A DNA stretch of 64,000 nucleotides, from the NCBI GenBank assembly GCA_035442025.1, contig DAORPQ010000002.1:83577-147576 (forward strand), given 5' to 3'. The translations under genes were made by a program, and so were the position numbers. Below the pieces are notes generated by a model. It saw nothing but the letters and a program-made list of their open reading frames with translations, searched no databases and was not told where the DNA came from. Positions 43,172 to 51,290 of this stretch are shown one piece after another (the stretch's first letter is position 1; the number at the start of each line of letters is the position of its first letter). Source of the DNA: Competibacter_A sp003527885. GTDB lineage: Bacteria; Pseudomonadota; Gammaproteobacteria; Competibacterales; Competibacteraceae.

Positions 43172-43753
43172 ATGAAAGAATATGCCCTGATCCTGATCAG
43201 CACGGTTCTGGTCAACAATTACGTCCTGGTGAAATTCTTGGGATTGTGTCCGTTCATGGGCGTTTCCCGCAAGCTGGAAACCGCCTTGGGGATGGGGTTG
43301 GCCACCACGTTCGTGTTGACGCTCTCGTCGATCTGCTCTTATTTGACCGACCATTACCTGCTGATTCCCTTGGGGCTCGAATACCTGCGCACCATCGGCT
43401 TCATCCTGGTTATCGCCGTGGTGGTGCAGTTCACCGAGATGGTGGTCCACAAGACCAGCCCGGTGCTCTATCAGGCGCTGGGCATTTACTTGCCGCTTAT
43501 CACCACCAATTGCGCGGTGCTGGCGGCGGCGCTGTTGAACGTGCAGGCGCGGCACGACTTCATCGCTTCGGCGCTGTACGGTTTCGGCGCGGCGGTCGGC
43601 TTTTCGCTGGTGATGGTCTTGTTCGCCGCCTTGCGCGAGCGGATCGCGGTCGCCGATGTGCCGGTCCATTTTCGCGGTCCCGCCATCACCTTGATCACCG
43701 CCGGCCTGATGTCGCTGGCTTTCATGGGCTTTGCGGGGCTGGTGCGGGGATAA
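43172..43753 (+). CDS. rsxA: electron transport complex subunit RsxA/RnfA
   Basis: Integral membrane subunit of the Rnf/Rsx complex, which couples ferredoxin and NAD redox to ion movement or, in Rsx, keeps SoxR reduced. It is 193 aa with six predicted helices; NNYVLVKFLGLCPFMGVSRK near the N-terminus and PLITTNCAVL are family signatures. It is first of rsxABCDGE. The 291-nt upstream region is noncoding and should hold the operon promoter, but I see no confident element. Confidence 0.96.
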   Translation: MKEYALILISTVLVNNYVLVKFLGLCPFMGVSRKLETALGMGLATTFVLTLSSICSYLTDHYLLIPLGLEYLRTIGFILVIAVVVQFTEMVVHKTSPVLYQALGIYLPLITTNCAVLAAALLNVQARHDFIASALYGFGAAVGFSLVMVLFAALRERIAVADVPVHFRGPAITLITAGLMSLAFMGFAGLVRG

Positions 43754-43760
43754 TAAGGCC

Positions 43761-44333
43761 ATGTTCGTTGCGATGATCGCCTTGGGCCTGCTGGCGGGCG
43801 CTTCCGGGTTGCTGCTGGGTTTTGCCGCCGTGCGCTTCAAGGTGGAGGGCGATCCCATCGTCGAGAAGATTGACGATATCTTGCCCCAGACCCAGTGCGG
43901 CCAGTGCGGGTTTGCCGGTTGCCGGCCCTACGCCGAGGCCATCGCCGCCGGCGAGGCCGACATCAACCAGTGTCCGCCGGGGGGCGAAAGCGGTATCGTC
44001 GCGTTGGCCGAATTGCTGGGCCGCGACCCGAAGCCGCTCAACCCGGAGAACGGGGCCGAAAAGCCCAAAATGGTGGCGGTGGTCGACGAGCAAAATTGCA
44101 TCGGTTGCACGCTGTGCATTCAAGCCTGCCCGGTGGACGCCATTCTGGGGGCCGCCAAGCACATGCACACGGTAATCGCCAGGGAATGCACCGGTTGCGA
44201 GCTGTGCCTGGCGCCGTGTCCGGTAGATTGCATTCAGATGATCCCGCTCGCCCAGACCATCAGCACCTGGAAGTGGACCTATCCGGTCGCCGGTGCGCCA
44301 ACCGGGCCGAAGACGGAAGAAGCCATCGCATGA
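43761..44333 (+). CDS. rsxB: electron transport complex subunit RsxB/RnfB
   Basis: Ferredoxin-like subunit anchored by an N-terminal helix (about 1-25). It is 190 aa. A CGQCGFAGC cluster motif in the Fe-S domain is followed by two 4Fe-4S motifs (CIGCTLCIQACP and CTGCELCLAPCP). The start ATG is 7 nt after rsxA with AAGG ahead of it, and its stop overlaps rsxC by ATGA. Confidence 0.96.
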   Translation: MFVAMIALGLLAGASGLLLGFAAVRFKVEGDPIVEKIDDILPQTQCGQCGFAGCRPYAEAIAAGEADINQCPPGGESGIVALAELLGRDPKPLNPENGAEKPKMVAVVDEQNCIGCTLCIQACPVDAILGAAKHMHTVIARECTGCELCLAPCPVDCIQMIPLAQTISTWKWTYPVAGAPTGPKTEEAIA

Positions 44334-45865
44334 GCGGCTGGTTTCCGTTCCACGGCGGTTTGAAAACGGTTCGCCACAAAACCGAATCCAACCAGCAACC
44401 GATTCGCTCCGCCGCGCTGCCGAAACATGTGACGGTGCCGTTGCGCCAGCACATTGGAGCCATCGCCAAGCCGGTGGTCCAGGTCGGCGAGCGGGTGCTG
44501 AAAGGGCAGATGATCGGCCAGCCTGACGGCTACGTCAGCGCCGCCGTGCACGCGCCGACTTCCGGCGTGGTGGCGGCGGTGGACCAGCAAGCGGTGCCGC
44601 ATCCCTCCGGTTTGCCGGATTGGTGCGTGACCATCGAGAGCGACGGTGAGGACCGTTGGATCGAGCGGGAGCCGGTGGACTATCGCCGGTTGCACCCCAG
44701 CGCATTGCGTAACGTCCTGCGCAGTGCGGGCATCGTCGGTTTGGGCGGGGCGGCCTTTCCCAGCGCGGTCAAGCTCAATTTGAGCGGCCATTGCGAGCGG
44801 CTGGACACCCTGATCCTAAACGGGGCCGAATGCGAGCCGTGGATCACCTGCGACGACCGGCTGATGCGCGAGCGAGCGGCCGAGATCATCGCCGGCCTGC
44901 GCGTCATGGCGCAGTTGCTGGAGCCGCGCGAGGTGCTGATCGGGATCGAGGACGACAAACCGGAAGCCATCGCGGCAATGGCGGCGGCCTGCGCCGGCTC
45001 CGGGTATGCCGTGCGGCCGGTGCCGGCCCGCTATCCCAGCGGCAGCGTCAAGCAACTGGTCAAGCTGCTGACCGGTAAGGAAACGCCGGTCGATGGTTTG
45101 CCGGTCGATGCCGGCGTGCAGTGTTTCAACGTCGCCACCGCTTACACCGTCCATCGCGCCATCGACCGCGGCGAGCCGGTGCTTTCCCGCATCGTCACCG
45201 TGACCGGCCACATCCGTCAACCACAAAATCTGGAAGTGTTGCTCGGAACCTCGGTTGCGGAGCTGATCGCCCAAAGCGGCGGTTATCGGGACGGCGTGCG
45301 GCGGCTGATCATGGGTGGGCCGCTGATGGGGTTCGCCCTGCACGATGACCGGGTGCCGGTGACCAAGGCCACCAACTGCATTCTGGCCGCCAGCGCGGCG
45401 GAGCTGGCCCCGGAACAGCCGGTCATGCCCTGCATCCGCTGCGGGGCCTGCGCGGACGCCTGCCCGGCGGAGCTGTTGCCGCAGCAGTTGTACTGGCACG
45501 CCCGCGCCAAGGAATTCGACAAGGCGCAGGATTACCATTTGTTCAGTTGCATCGAGTGCGGCTGTTGCAGCTACGTTTGCCCGAGCCGCATCCCGCTGGT
45601 GCAGTATTACCGCTACGCCAAGAACGAGATTTGGGCGCTGGAGAAAGAGAAGGAAAAAGCCGAGCTCGCCCGCCAGCGCCATCAGGCCCGCCTGGAACGG
45701 CTGGAGCGCGAGAAACGGGAGCGGGAAGCTAAATTGCGGCAGAAAGCGCCACCGCGCCCCGCGGCCACCGCCGAAAAATCTCCCATCGAAGATGCCGTGG
45801 CCCGCGCCAAGGCGTCCGCGCCGCCGCCTGAAACCGCCGTTGTAACCGACAGTCGGGACAGTTAG
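44330..45865 (+). CDS. rsxC: electron transport complex subunit RsxC/RnfC
   Basis: Peripheral NADH/FMN and Fe-S subunit of the Rnf/Rsx complex. It is 511 aa from MSGWFPFHGGLK. The flavin/NADH region includes GLGGAAFPSAVKL and NGAECEPWITCDDRL; two 4Fe-4S motifs CIRCGACADACP and CIECGCCSYVCP follow. The C-terminal tail (about 425-511) is a charged Lys/Glu/Arg coiled coil, shorter than the long repeat tail of E. coli RsxC. It overlaps rsxB. Confidence 0.96.
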   Translation: MSGWFPFHGGLKTVRHKTESNQQPIRSAALPKHVTVPLRQHIGAIAKPVVQVGERVLKGQMIGQPDGYVSAAVHAPTSGVVAAVDQQAVPHPSGLPDWCVTIESDGEDRWIEREPVDYRRLHPSALRNVLRSAGIVGLGGAAFPSAVKLNLSGHCERLDTLILNGAECEPWITCDDRLMRERAAEIIAGLRVMAQLLEPREVLIGIEDDKPEAIAAMAAACAGSGYAVRPVPARYPSGSVKQLVKLLTGKETPVDGLPVDAGVQCFNVATAYTVHRAIDRGEPVLSRIVTVTGHIRQPQNLEVLLGTSVAELIAQSGGYRDGVRRLIMGGPLMGFALHDDRVPVTKATNCILAASAAELAPEQPVMPCIRCGACADACPAELLPQQLYWHARAKEFDKAQDYHLFSCIECGCCSYVCPSRIPLVQYYRYAKNEIWALEKEKEKAELARQRHQARLERLEREKREREAKLRQKAPPRPAATAEKSPIEDAVARAKASAPPPETAVVTDSRDS

Positions 45866-45870
45866 CGGCC

Positions 45871-46908
45871 ATGCGCTTCAGAACGATGACTTCGCCGCAC
45901 GTGTTGGGTGCAACCAGCGTCGGCTTGGTCATGCGGCGAGTGCTGTATGCGATGGTTCCCGGCATCACGGCCCTGGTCTGGTTTTTCGGCTGGGGCGTGC
46001 TGGTCAATCTGGTGCTCGCCACCGCAGTGGCCCTGTTGGCGGAAGCGGCGCTGCTGGCGGCGCGCGGCAAGCCGTTGGCACCGCATTTGAACGATTACAG
46101 CGCCGTGGTGACCGCGTGGCTGCTGGCCGTCGCTTTGCCGCCGCTGGCCCCGTGGTGGATGACCGTGATCGGCGTATTGTCCGCGATCGTGGTGGCCAAG
46201 CATCTGTACGGCGGTTTGGGCTATAACCCGTTCAATCCGGCCATGATCGGCTATGTGGTATTGCTGGTTTCGTTTCCGCGCGAGATGAGCGCTTGGTTGA
46301 TCCCACACGGGCTCGATCGGCCTCACGCCATGACGCTGCTGGAAACCCTGCGCGCGATCTTTGCCGGCGGGTTGCCGGAGCGGTTCGCGCCGGACGGGCT
46401 GACCGGCGCGACCCCCCTGGACGTGCTCCGCACCAAGCTCGGCCTGGGCTTGGGCGTCACCGAGATTCGCAACAGTCCGGTGTTCGGCATGGTTGCCGGC
46501 AGCGGCTGGGAATGGGCGGCCTCAGGCTTTTTGGCCGGCGGCCTGTGGCTGGTTTACACGCGCACGGCGGCGTGGCAGATCCCGGCCGGGATGCTGGGAA
46601 GTTTGGCGGTCATCTCGACGATTTTTTACGGGATCGACCCGCAACGCTATGCGCCGCCGTGGTTTCATCTGTGGAGCGGGGCGGCGATTTTTGGCGCGTT
46701 TTTCATCGCCACCGATCCGGTCACGGCCAGCACCACGCCGCGCGGCCGGCTGATCTACGGCGCGGGCATCGGCCTTCTGGTTTATCTCATTCGCAGCTTC
46801 GGCGGTTATCCCGACGGCGTGGCTTTCGCGGTGCTGCTCATGAACATCGCCGCGCCGACCATCGACTTGTATACGCAGCCGCGCGTGTTCGGAGCGCGGC
46901 GGGGATGA
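45871..46908 (+). CDS. rsxD: electron transport complex subunit RsxD/RnfD
   Basis: Integral membrane flavoprotein, 345 aa, with many helices. The covalent FMN site is the threonine in LTGATPLDVLR. GYNPFNPAMIGYVVLLVSFP and FIATDPVTASTTPRGRL are family segments. It lies 5 nt after rsxC and overlaps rsxG by 4 nt. Confidence 0.96.
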   Translation: MRFRTMTSPHVLGATSVGLVMRRVLYAMVPGITALVWFFGWGVLVNLVLATAVALLAEAALLAARGKPLAPHLNDYSAVVTAWLLAVALPPLAPWWMTVIGVLSAIVVAKHLYGGLGYNPFNPAMIGYVVLLVSFPREMSAWLIPHGLDRPHAMTLLETLRAIFAGGLPERFAPDGLTGATPLDVLRTKLGLGLGVTEIRNSPVFGMVAGSGWEWAASGFLAGGLWLVYTRTAAWQIPAGMLGSLAVISTIFYGIDPQRYAPPWFHLWSGAAIFGAFFIATDPVTASTTPRGRLIYGAGIGLLVYLIRSFGGYPDGVAFAVLLMNIAAPTIDLYTQPRVFGARRG

Positions 46909-47552
46909 AGGCGCTGGCGCGCAACATGGGCGTCGCCGCCCTGATCCTGTTTGGCTTCGCCATCGTCGGGACCGGGTTGGTTGCGGTGACCTATTCCGGC
47001 ACCAAGGACATCATCGCCGAGGCGCAACGGGCGGCATTGGAAGCCAGCCTGAATCAACTGGTGCCGGCGGATCGCTACGACAATCGCGTGGTCGAGGACC
47101 GCATCGAAATAACCGCGCCGGAGTGGCTGGGGACCGACGGACCGGTGGCGGTGTATCGCGCCCGCAAGAACGGTCAGCCGGTGGCGCTGTTCGCCACGCC
47201 GACCGCGCCGGACGGCTACAGCGGGCCGATCCAACTGCTGGTCGGCGTGTATGCCGACGGGAGCTTGGCCGGCGTGCGGGTGCTGGGGCACAAGGAAACG
47301 CCGGGCTTGGGCGACGGCATCGACGAGAAGCGCTCGCCCTGGATTCTGGCGTTTGCCGGCAAGTCGCTGGACAACCCCCGGCCGGACGCCTGGAAAGTCA
47401 AGAAAGACGGCGGCGCGTTCGACCAGTTTACCGGAGCGACCATCACGCCGCGCGCCGTGGTCAAGGCCACCCGCAAGTTCTTGGAGTACGTAAAGGCGCA
47501 TCGCGAACACTTGTTCGCGCCGCCGACCACCGTCAAGGGGCAACCGTCATGA
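46905..47552 (+). CDS. rsxG: electron transport complex subunit RsxG/RnfG
   Basis: Periplasmic FMN-binding subunit with an N-terminal anchor (about 10-30), 215 aa. The covalent FMN threonine is in FTGATITPRAV. GHKETPGLGDGID and the FMN_bind fold are clear. It overlaps rsxD (ATGA) and rsxE. Confidence 0.95.
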   Translation: MKALARNMGVAALILFGFAIVGTGLVAVTYSGTKDIIAEAQRAALEASLNQLVPADRYDNRVVEDRIEITAPEWLGTDGPVAVYRARKNGQPVALFATPTAPDGYSGPIQLLVGVYADGSLAGVRVLGHKETPGLGDGIDEKRSPWILAFAGKSLDNPRPDAWKVKKDGGAFDQFTGATITPRAVVKATRKFLEYVKAHREHLFAPPTTVKGQPS

Positions 47553-48244
47553 GCGAAACCCGCTATCAGCACATCCTGAAAAATGGGATCTGGACGCAAA
47601 ACACCGGTTTTGTGGCGCTGCTGGGGCTTTGCCCGCTACTGGCGACCTCCAATTCGGTGGTCAACGCATTGGGTCTGGGTTTGGCGACCACGCTGGTGCT
47701 GCTGATGTCGAATGTCGCCATTTCGCTGATCCGCAATCTGGTGCGGCCGGAGGTGCGGATTCCGGTGTTTGTCATGGTGATCGCCTGCGTGGTGACCGCT
47801 GTGGAACTGGCGATGCACGCGTTCCTGCCGGGGCTTTACACCGTGCTCGGCATTTTCATTCCCTTGATCGTCACCAACTGCTGCGTGATCGGTCGGGCTG
47901 AGGCGTTCGCGTTCAAGCACGGCGCGGCCAAAGCGGCGGTGGACGGCATCGCCACCGGGCTGGGCTTCACGCTGGCGCTGGTGCTGCTGGGCGCGCTGCG
48001 GGAAATCCTGGGGCAGGGGACCTTGTTCGGTCAGGCGGAATTGCTGTTCGGCGAGTCGGGCAAGGGCCTGACTCTGCACTTGATCGACGACTATCGCGGT
48101 TTCCTGCTGGCGGTTCTGCCACCCGGCGCGTTTATCGGGCTGGGGTGTCTGATCGCCATTAAAAACGTGCTCGATGCCCGCGCCAAGCGCCGGCGCGAGG
48201 CTAAACCGGCCATGATCGCGCGGCCGGGGGAGGTTCCAGGCTGA
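47549..48244 (+). CDS. rsxE: electron transport complex subunit RsxE/RnfE
   Basis: Integral membrane subunit homologous to RsxA, 231 aa. MSETRYQHILKNGIWTQNTGFV and FIPLIVTNCCVIGRAEAFAF are family signatures. It is the last rsx gene; a 9-bp inverted repeat follows, and nth comes after an inserted minus-strand gene. Confidence 0.96.
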   Translation: MSETRYQHILKNGIWTQNTGFVALLGLCPLLATSNSVVNALGLGLATTLVLLMSNVAISLIRNLVRPEVRIPVFVMVIACVVTAVELAMHAFLPGLYTVLGIFIPLIVTNCCVIGRAEAFAFKHGAAKAAVDGIATGLGFTLALVLLGALREILGQGTLFGQAELLFGESGKGLTLHLIDDYRGFLLAVLPPGAFIGLGCLIAIKNVLDARAKRRREAKPAMIARPGEVPG

Positions 48245-48257
48245 GCGCGCCACGAAT

Positions 48258-48285
48258 GTCCGCCGGTCGGGGGTAGCCGGCGGAC
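48258..48285 (+). repeat. 9-bp inverted repeat after rsxE
   Basis: GTCCGCCGG (48258-48266) and CCGGCGGAC (48277-48285), loop of 10 nt, 13 nt after the rsxE stop. No T tract follows. It may mark the end of the rsx transcript. Confidence 0.6.
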
Positions 48286-48423
48286 GGGTCTGACAGCCTC
48301 TGCGAGGTGCGGAAATTCATCCTGACCGACGAGAAACATTTTCCCGCCGGCGACAGCAGATAGGGCGGTTTGGCGCGATGATCGGCTGAAAAACTGGCTA
48401 GCCTAGCCCCCCGGCGACCGACG

Positions 48424-49026
48424 CTAGCGTTGTTTCGGTCCGTGTTTGGGCGTCTCTGGCTGACGGGTGCTCGGCGGGACTGCCCGTGGCCCGTTCTCGG
48501 TCAGCGACTTCAAGAACATTTGCTCCGCCGCCAGCCAGAAATCGAGCGAGGAGCCGTACTGGCGCCCTGTCGCCTCCCAAAGCTGGTAAGCGGATTTGCG
48601 GATTTGTTCCAGATAGCTTGCCGGCGAAAAGGTTTCGAACGTTCTGGCCAGCACTTCTTCCGTACCGAAGCTGGCGCCGGCGCTGCGGGCCGCCGATTCC
48701 GTCAGCAGACGCACGTGTTTTTCTGCGGCCAGCCAATAGTCCATGGAAAGCTCGCGCTGTTCGGCGCTGGCTTGCCACATGTTGTGGGCGAGTTCGCGGA
48801 TGCGATAAAGATAAAGGGCGCGTAGGGCCGAGGGCCAAGCGGCGGCGGTTTCCGCGACCGAAGCGACGGCGGTGTTGGCCCGGCGCGCCGAATCGGCGGT
48901 CAGTTCGATAATCATCTGTTCCGCCATGACCCAAAAATCCAGGGCCGTCCGGCTGAAATCGCTGCCGGCCGTCAGCCAAATGTGATAGGCGAGGTTGCGA
49001 ATGTCGTGCTCCAAATCGTTTTCCAT
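48424..49026 (-). CDS. triple DUF2934-repeat protein
   Basis: Unknown function. The 200-aa product is built of three copies of a DUF2934-like unit: HDIRNLAYHIW...LDFWVMAEQM (about 7-40), YRIRELAHNMW...MDYWLAAEKH (74-107) and EQIRKSAYQLW...LDFWLAAEQM (139-172). They are spaced 66-67 residues apart with Ala/Ser-rich linkers, and the chain ends in a polar proline-rich tail. It has no signal peptide or membrane helix. It is on the opposite strand between rsxE and nth, which are usually adjacent. Family naming is from pattern recall and should be confirmed by a profile search. Confidence 0.72.
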   Translation of the reverse strand: MENDLEHDIRNLAYHIWLTAGSDFSRTALDFWVMAEQMIIELTADSARRANTAVASVAETAAAWPSALRALYLYRIRELAHNMWQASAEQRELSMDYWLAAEKHVRLLTESAARSAGASFGTEEVLARTFETFSPASYLEQIRKSAYQLWEATGRQYGSSLDFWLAAEQMFLKSLTENGPRAVPPSTRQPETPKHGPKQR

Positions 49027-49213
49027 GGTCGTGGGTTCTCTCGTCTCTAGTGCCGGTCTTTTTTTCGATCAACACCACTCACCGCTGGGGCGGAGGCGCT
49101 TGACATGAGGATTGCTGACATCGATCAATTTAGTTTATAGCCACAATAAAATTAGTTGAGAAAATATTTAAGACAATTCGCGCCGTGCCTACTGGGCGCC
49201 ACACGACCTCCCG

Positions 49214-49858
49214 ATGCCCATGGAGTCCACAAAAGTCCATCAATTGTTCGAACGCTTGCGGGCCGCCCGTCCGAAGCCGACCACCGAACTGCGCTACCTC
49301 AGCCCGTTCGAGCTGTTGGTGGCGGTCATCTTGTCGGCTCAAGCCACCGATAAAAAAGTCAACGAGGCGACCGAACCGCTGTTTCGGCTCGCCAATACCC
49401 CGCAAGCCCTGCTGGCGTTGGGCGAGGCCAAATTGAAGGGTTCCATCAAGACCATCGGCTTGTACAACACGAAAGCCGCGAACATCCTCAAGACCTGTAC
49501 CCTGTTGTTGCAGCGACACGGCGGGGAGGTGCCCAACGACCGGGCGGCCCTGGAAGCTTTGCCGGGGGTCGGCCGCAAGACGGCCAACGTGATTCTCAAT
49601 ACCGCGTTCGGCGAGCCCACCATCGCGGTGGACACCCATATTTTTCGCGTCGCCAACCGGACCGGGCTGGCGCCCGGCCAGACCGTGCGCGAGGTGGAGG
49701 AGGGGCTGTTGCGCGTGACGCCGCCGGCGTTCAAACCGCACGCCCATCACTGGCTGATCCTGCACGGGCGCTACGTGTGCACCGCCCGCAAGCCGCGTTG
49801 CCCGGATTGCCCGATCCGCGAGCTTTGCGCCTATCCCGCAAAGACGGGGGTGAACTGA
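49214..49858 (+). CDS. nth: endonuclease III
   Basis: Base-excision repair glycosylase/AP lyase for oxidised pyrimidines. It is 214 aa. The helix-hairpin-helix LPGVGRKTAN carries the catalytic Lys122; the catalytic Asp140 is in VDTHIFRVANR; the 4Fe-4S cysteines (C189, C196, C199, C205) follow the C-6-C-2-C-5-C pattern. A second ATG 6 nt downstream could be the start. It normally forms one unit with rsx; here a minus-strand gene separates them. The stop overlaps the next gene (TGATG). Confidence 0.97.
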   Translation: MPMESTKVHQLFERLRAARPKPTTELRYLSPFELLVAVILSAQATDKKVNEATEPLFRLANTPQALLALGEAKLKGSIKTIGLYNTKAANILKTCTLLLQRHGGEVPNDRAALEALPGVGRKTANVILNTAFGEPTIAVDTHIFRVANRTGLAPGQTVREVEEGLLRVTPPAFKPHAHHWLILHGRYVCTARKPRCPDCPIRELCAYPAKTGVN

Positions 49859-50286
49859 TGTTCGGCAGCGACCGCGACAGTTTGCGCCGCTACTACCGTA
49901 CGGTTTGGAACAAGGCGAGCGCCGGCCAACCGCTGGAACCCCTCGATCATTTGATCGCCAGCGTCATTCGAGCGCACCCCGAATACCAGGCCCTGCTGCG
50001 GGATGCCGAAGCCAATCTGGGACGCGACTACACGCCCGAAACGGGCCAGACCAACCCGTTTTTGCACATGGGAATGCACATCGCCTTGCAGGAGCAATTG
50101 GCCGGCAATCGCCCGGACGGTATTCGCGAGGTGTACCAACAACTGAGCCGGCGGCTCGGAGATAGCCACGCCGTCGAACATCAAATGATGGAGTGCTTGG
50201 GCGAAACGTTGTGGGAGGCGCAGCACGCCGGGCGGGAGCCGGACGAACGCGCCTATCTGAAACGCTTGCGGCGGCTGATCCGTTAG
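49858..50286 (+). CDS. DUF1841 family protein
   Basis: 142-aa soluble protein of the DUF1841 family, common in beta- and gammaproteobacteria, function unknown. Seen are MFGSDRDSLRRYYRTVWNKA, PLDHLIASVIRAHPEYQ and NPFLHMGMHIALQEQL with conserved histidines. It overlaps the nth stop by one base, so both are probably co-translated. An in-frame start 81 nt upstream inside nth is rejected. Confidence 0.85.
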   Translation: MFGSDRDSLRRYYRTVWNKASAGQPLEPLDHLIASVIRAHPEYQALLRDAEANLGRDYTPETGQTNPFLHMGMHIALQEQLAGNRPDGIREVYQQLSRRLGDSHAVEHQMMECLGETLWEAQHAGREPDERAYLKRLRRLIR

Positions 50287-50371
50287 GCCGGCGCTTTTGA
50301 CATCCGGGCAAGAGGGGCAAAATGCCGGGCGGGTTTCCGGCCTTTTTCGGTCAGCGGCCGATGACGCGCGA

Positions 50372-51172
50372 TCAGAACGGTTGCTGTTCGATGCTGCTGT
50401 CATCGACCAAATCCCGGTAAGCGTGCCAGGAGGCGTGGCCGATCAACGGCAATATTATGGCAAGACCGAGATAAAAGGTGATCAGGCCGATCCCGGTAAA
50501 GAGAGCGATCAGAATGGCCCACAGCGCCATGGGAGCCGGATTGACGCGGACTGTGGTGAGGCTGGTCAGCACTGCGGTAATGAAGTCGATCTTGCGGTCC
50601 AGCATCATCGGAATCGACACCACGCTAATGGCGAAGACGACCGCGGAGACGAGCGCGCCGATCAGTGCGAAAACGATGAGGAATTTCAGGCCGCTACCCG
50701 TGAAGAACAACTGGGTGAGCGAACTGTCCAAAGAAAAATGAGTACCCCCCGTGGAAACCGCGAACATCAGCGACGCCAAGCGAACCCAAACGATCATCAA
50801 CAAGCCGATCAGCAGGCCGAACAGCGTGATCGGAAGCACATTGTTGCGCCAAGCGGTCAACGCCAGCGGTAAGGTAGGGATTTGACCGACCTCCAAGCGC
50901 CGGCTGACGTCGTACAGGCCCATCGATAGAAATGGACCTGCCAGCAGGAATCCGGTCGTCAGCGCCAAGGCGTATTGAAAGCGGGTTTCGATGGTGTAAA
51001 CCAGCGCGTAACCCATGATCACGAAAATCAACCCGTAAGGAATGCTGACGGTCGGAGCGCGCCACAAATCCTTCCAGCCGGCGGCGAGCCATTGCCAGGG
51101 CTGCTCCACGGGGATGCCGCGTACTTTGGGGGTGGTGAGAGAGCTTTCGATAACGGGGGTGAATGTGGCCAT
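50372..51172 (-). CDS. DUF2189-type integral membrane protein
   Basis: 266 aa with six or seven predicted helices and a soluble N-terminus of about 40 residues (VRGIPVEQPWQWLAAGWKDLW). The helix pattern and the GLYDVSRRLE segment fit the DUF2189 family, sometimes labelled cytochrome c oxidase subunit I-like, although no haem ligands are apparent. It is transcribed alone, convergent with the DUF1841 gene. Function unknown. Confidence 0.75.
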   Translation of the reverse strand: MATFTPVIESSLTTPKVRGIPVEQPWQWLAAGWKDLWRAPTVSIPYGLIFVIMGYALVYTIETRFQYALALTTGFLLAGPFLSMGLYDVSRRLEVGQIPTLPLALTAWRNNVLPITLFGLLIGLLMIVWVRLASLMFAVSTGGTHFSLDSSLTQLFFTGSGLKFLIVFALIGALVSAVVFAISVVSIPMMLDRKIDFITAVLTSLTTVRVNPAPMALWAILIALFTGIGLITFYLGLAIILPLIGHASWHAYRDLVDDSSIEQQPF

Positions 51173-51290
51173 AAAGTCTCCTCCTTAGATGCGACGCGAA
51201 ACCGCCGATGGGGTATTGCCCTATCAAAAACCGACAAGGGCCCTCGGAGCCCTTGGCATCGTTTTGTCGGATCACCCGAGTTTGGGGCCA

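Noticed and set aside
51240..51275. Sigma-54 promoter-like TTGGCA upstream of the DUF2189 gene
   Set aside because: The -12 element TTGC is not present at the required spacing and the orientation does not fit the nearest gene.
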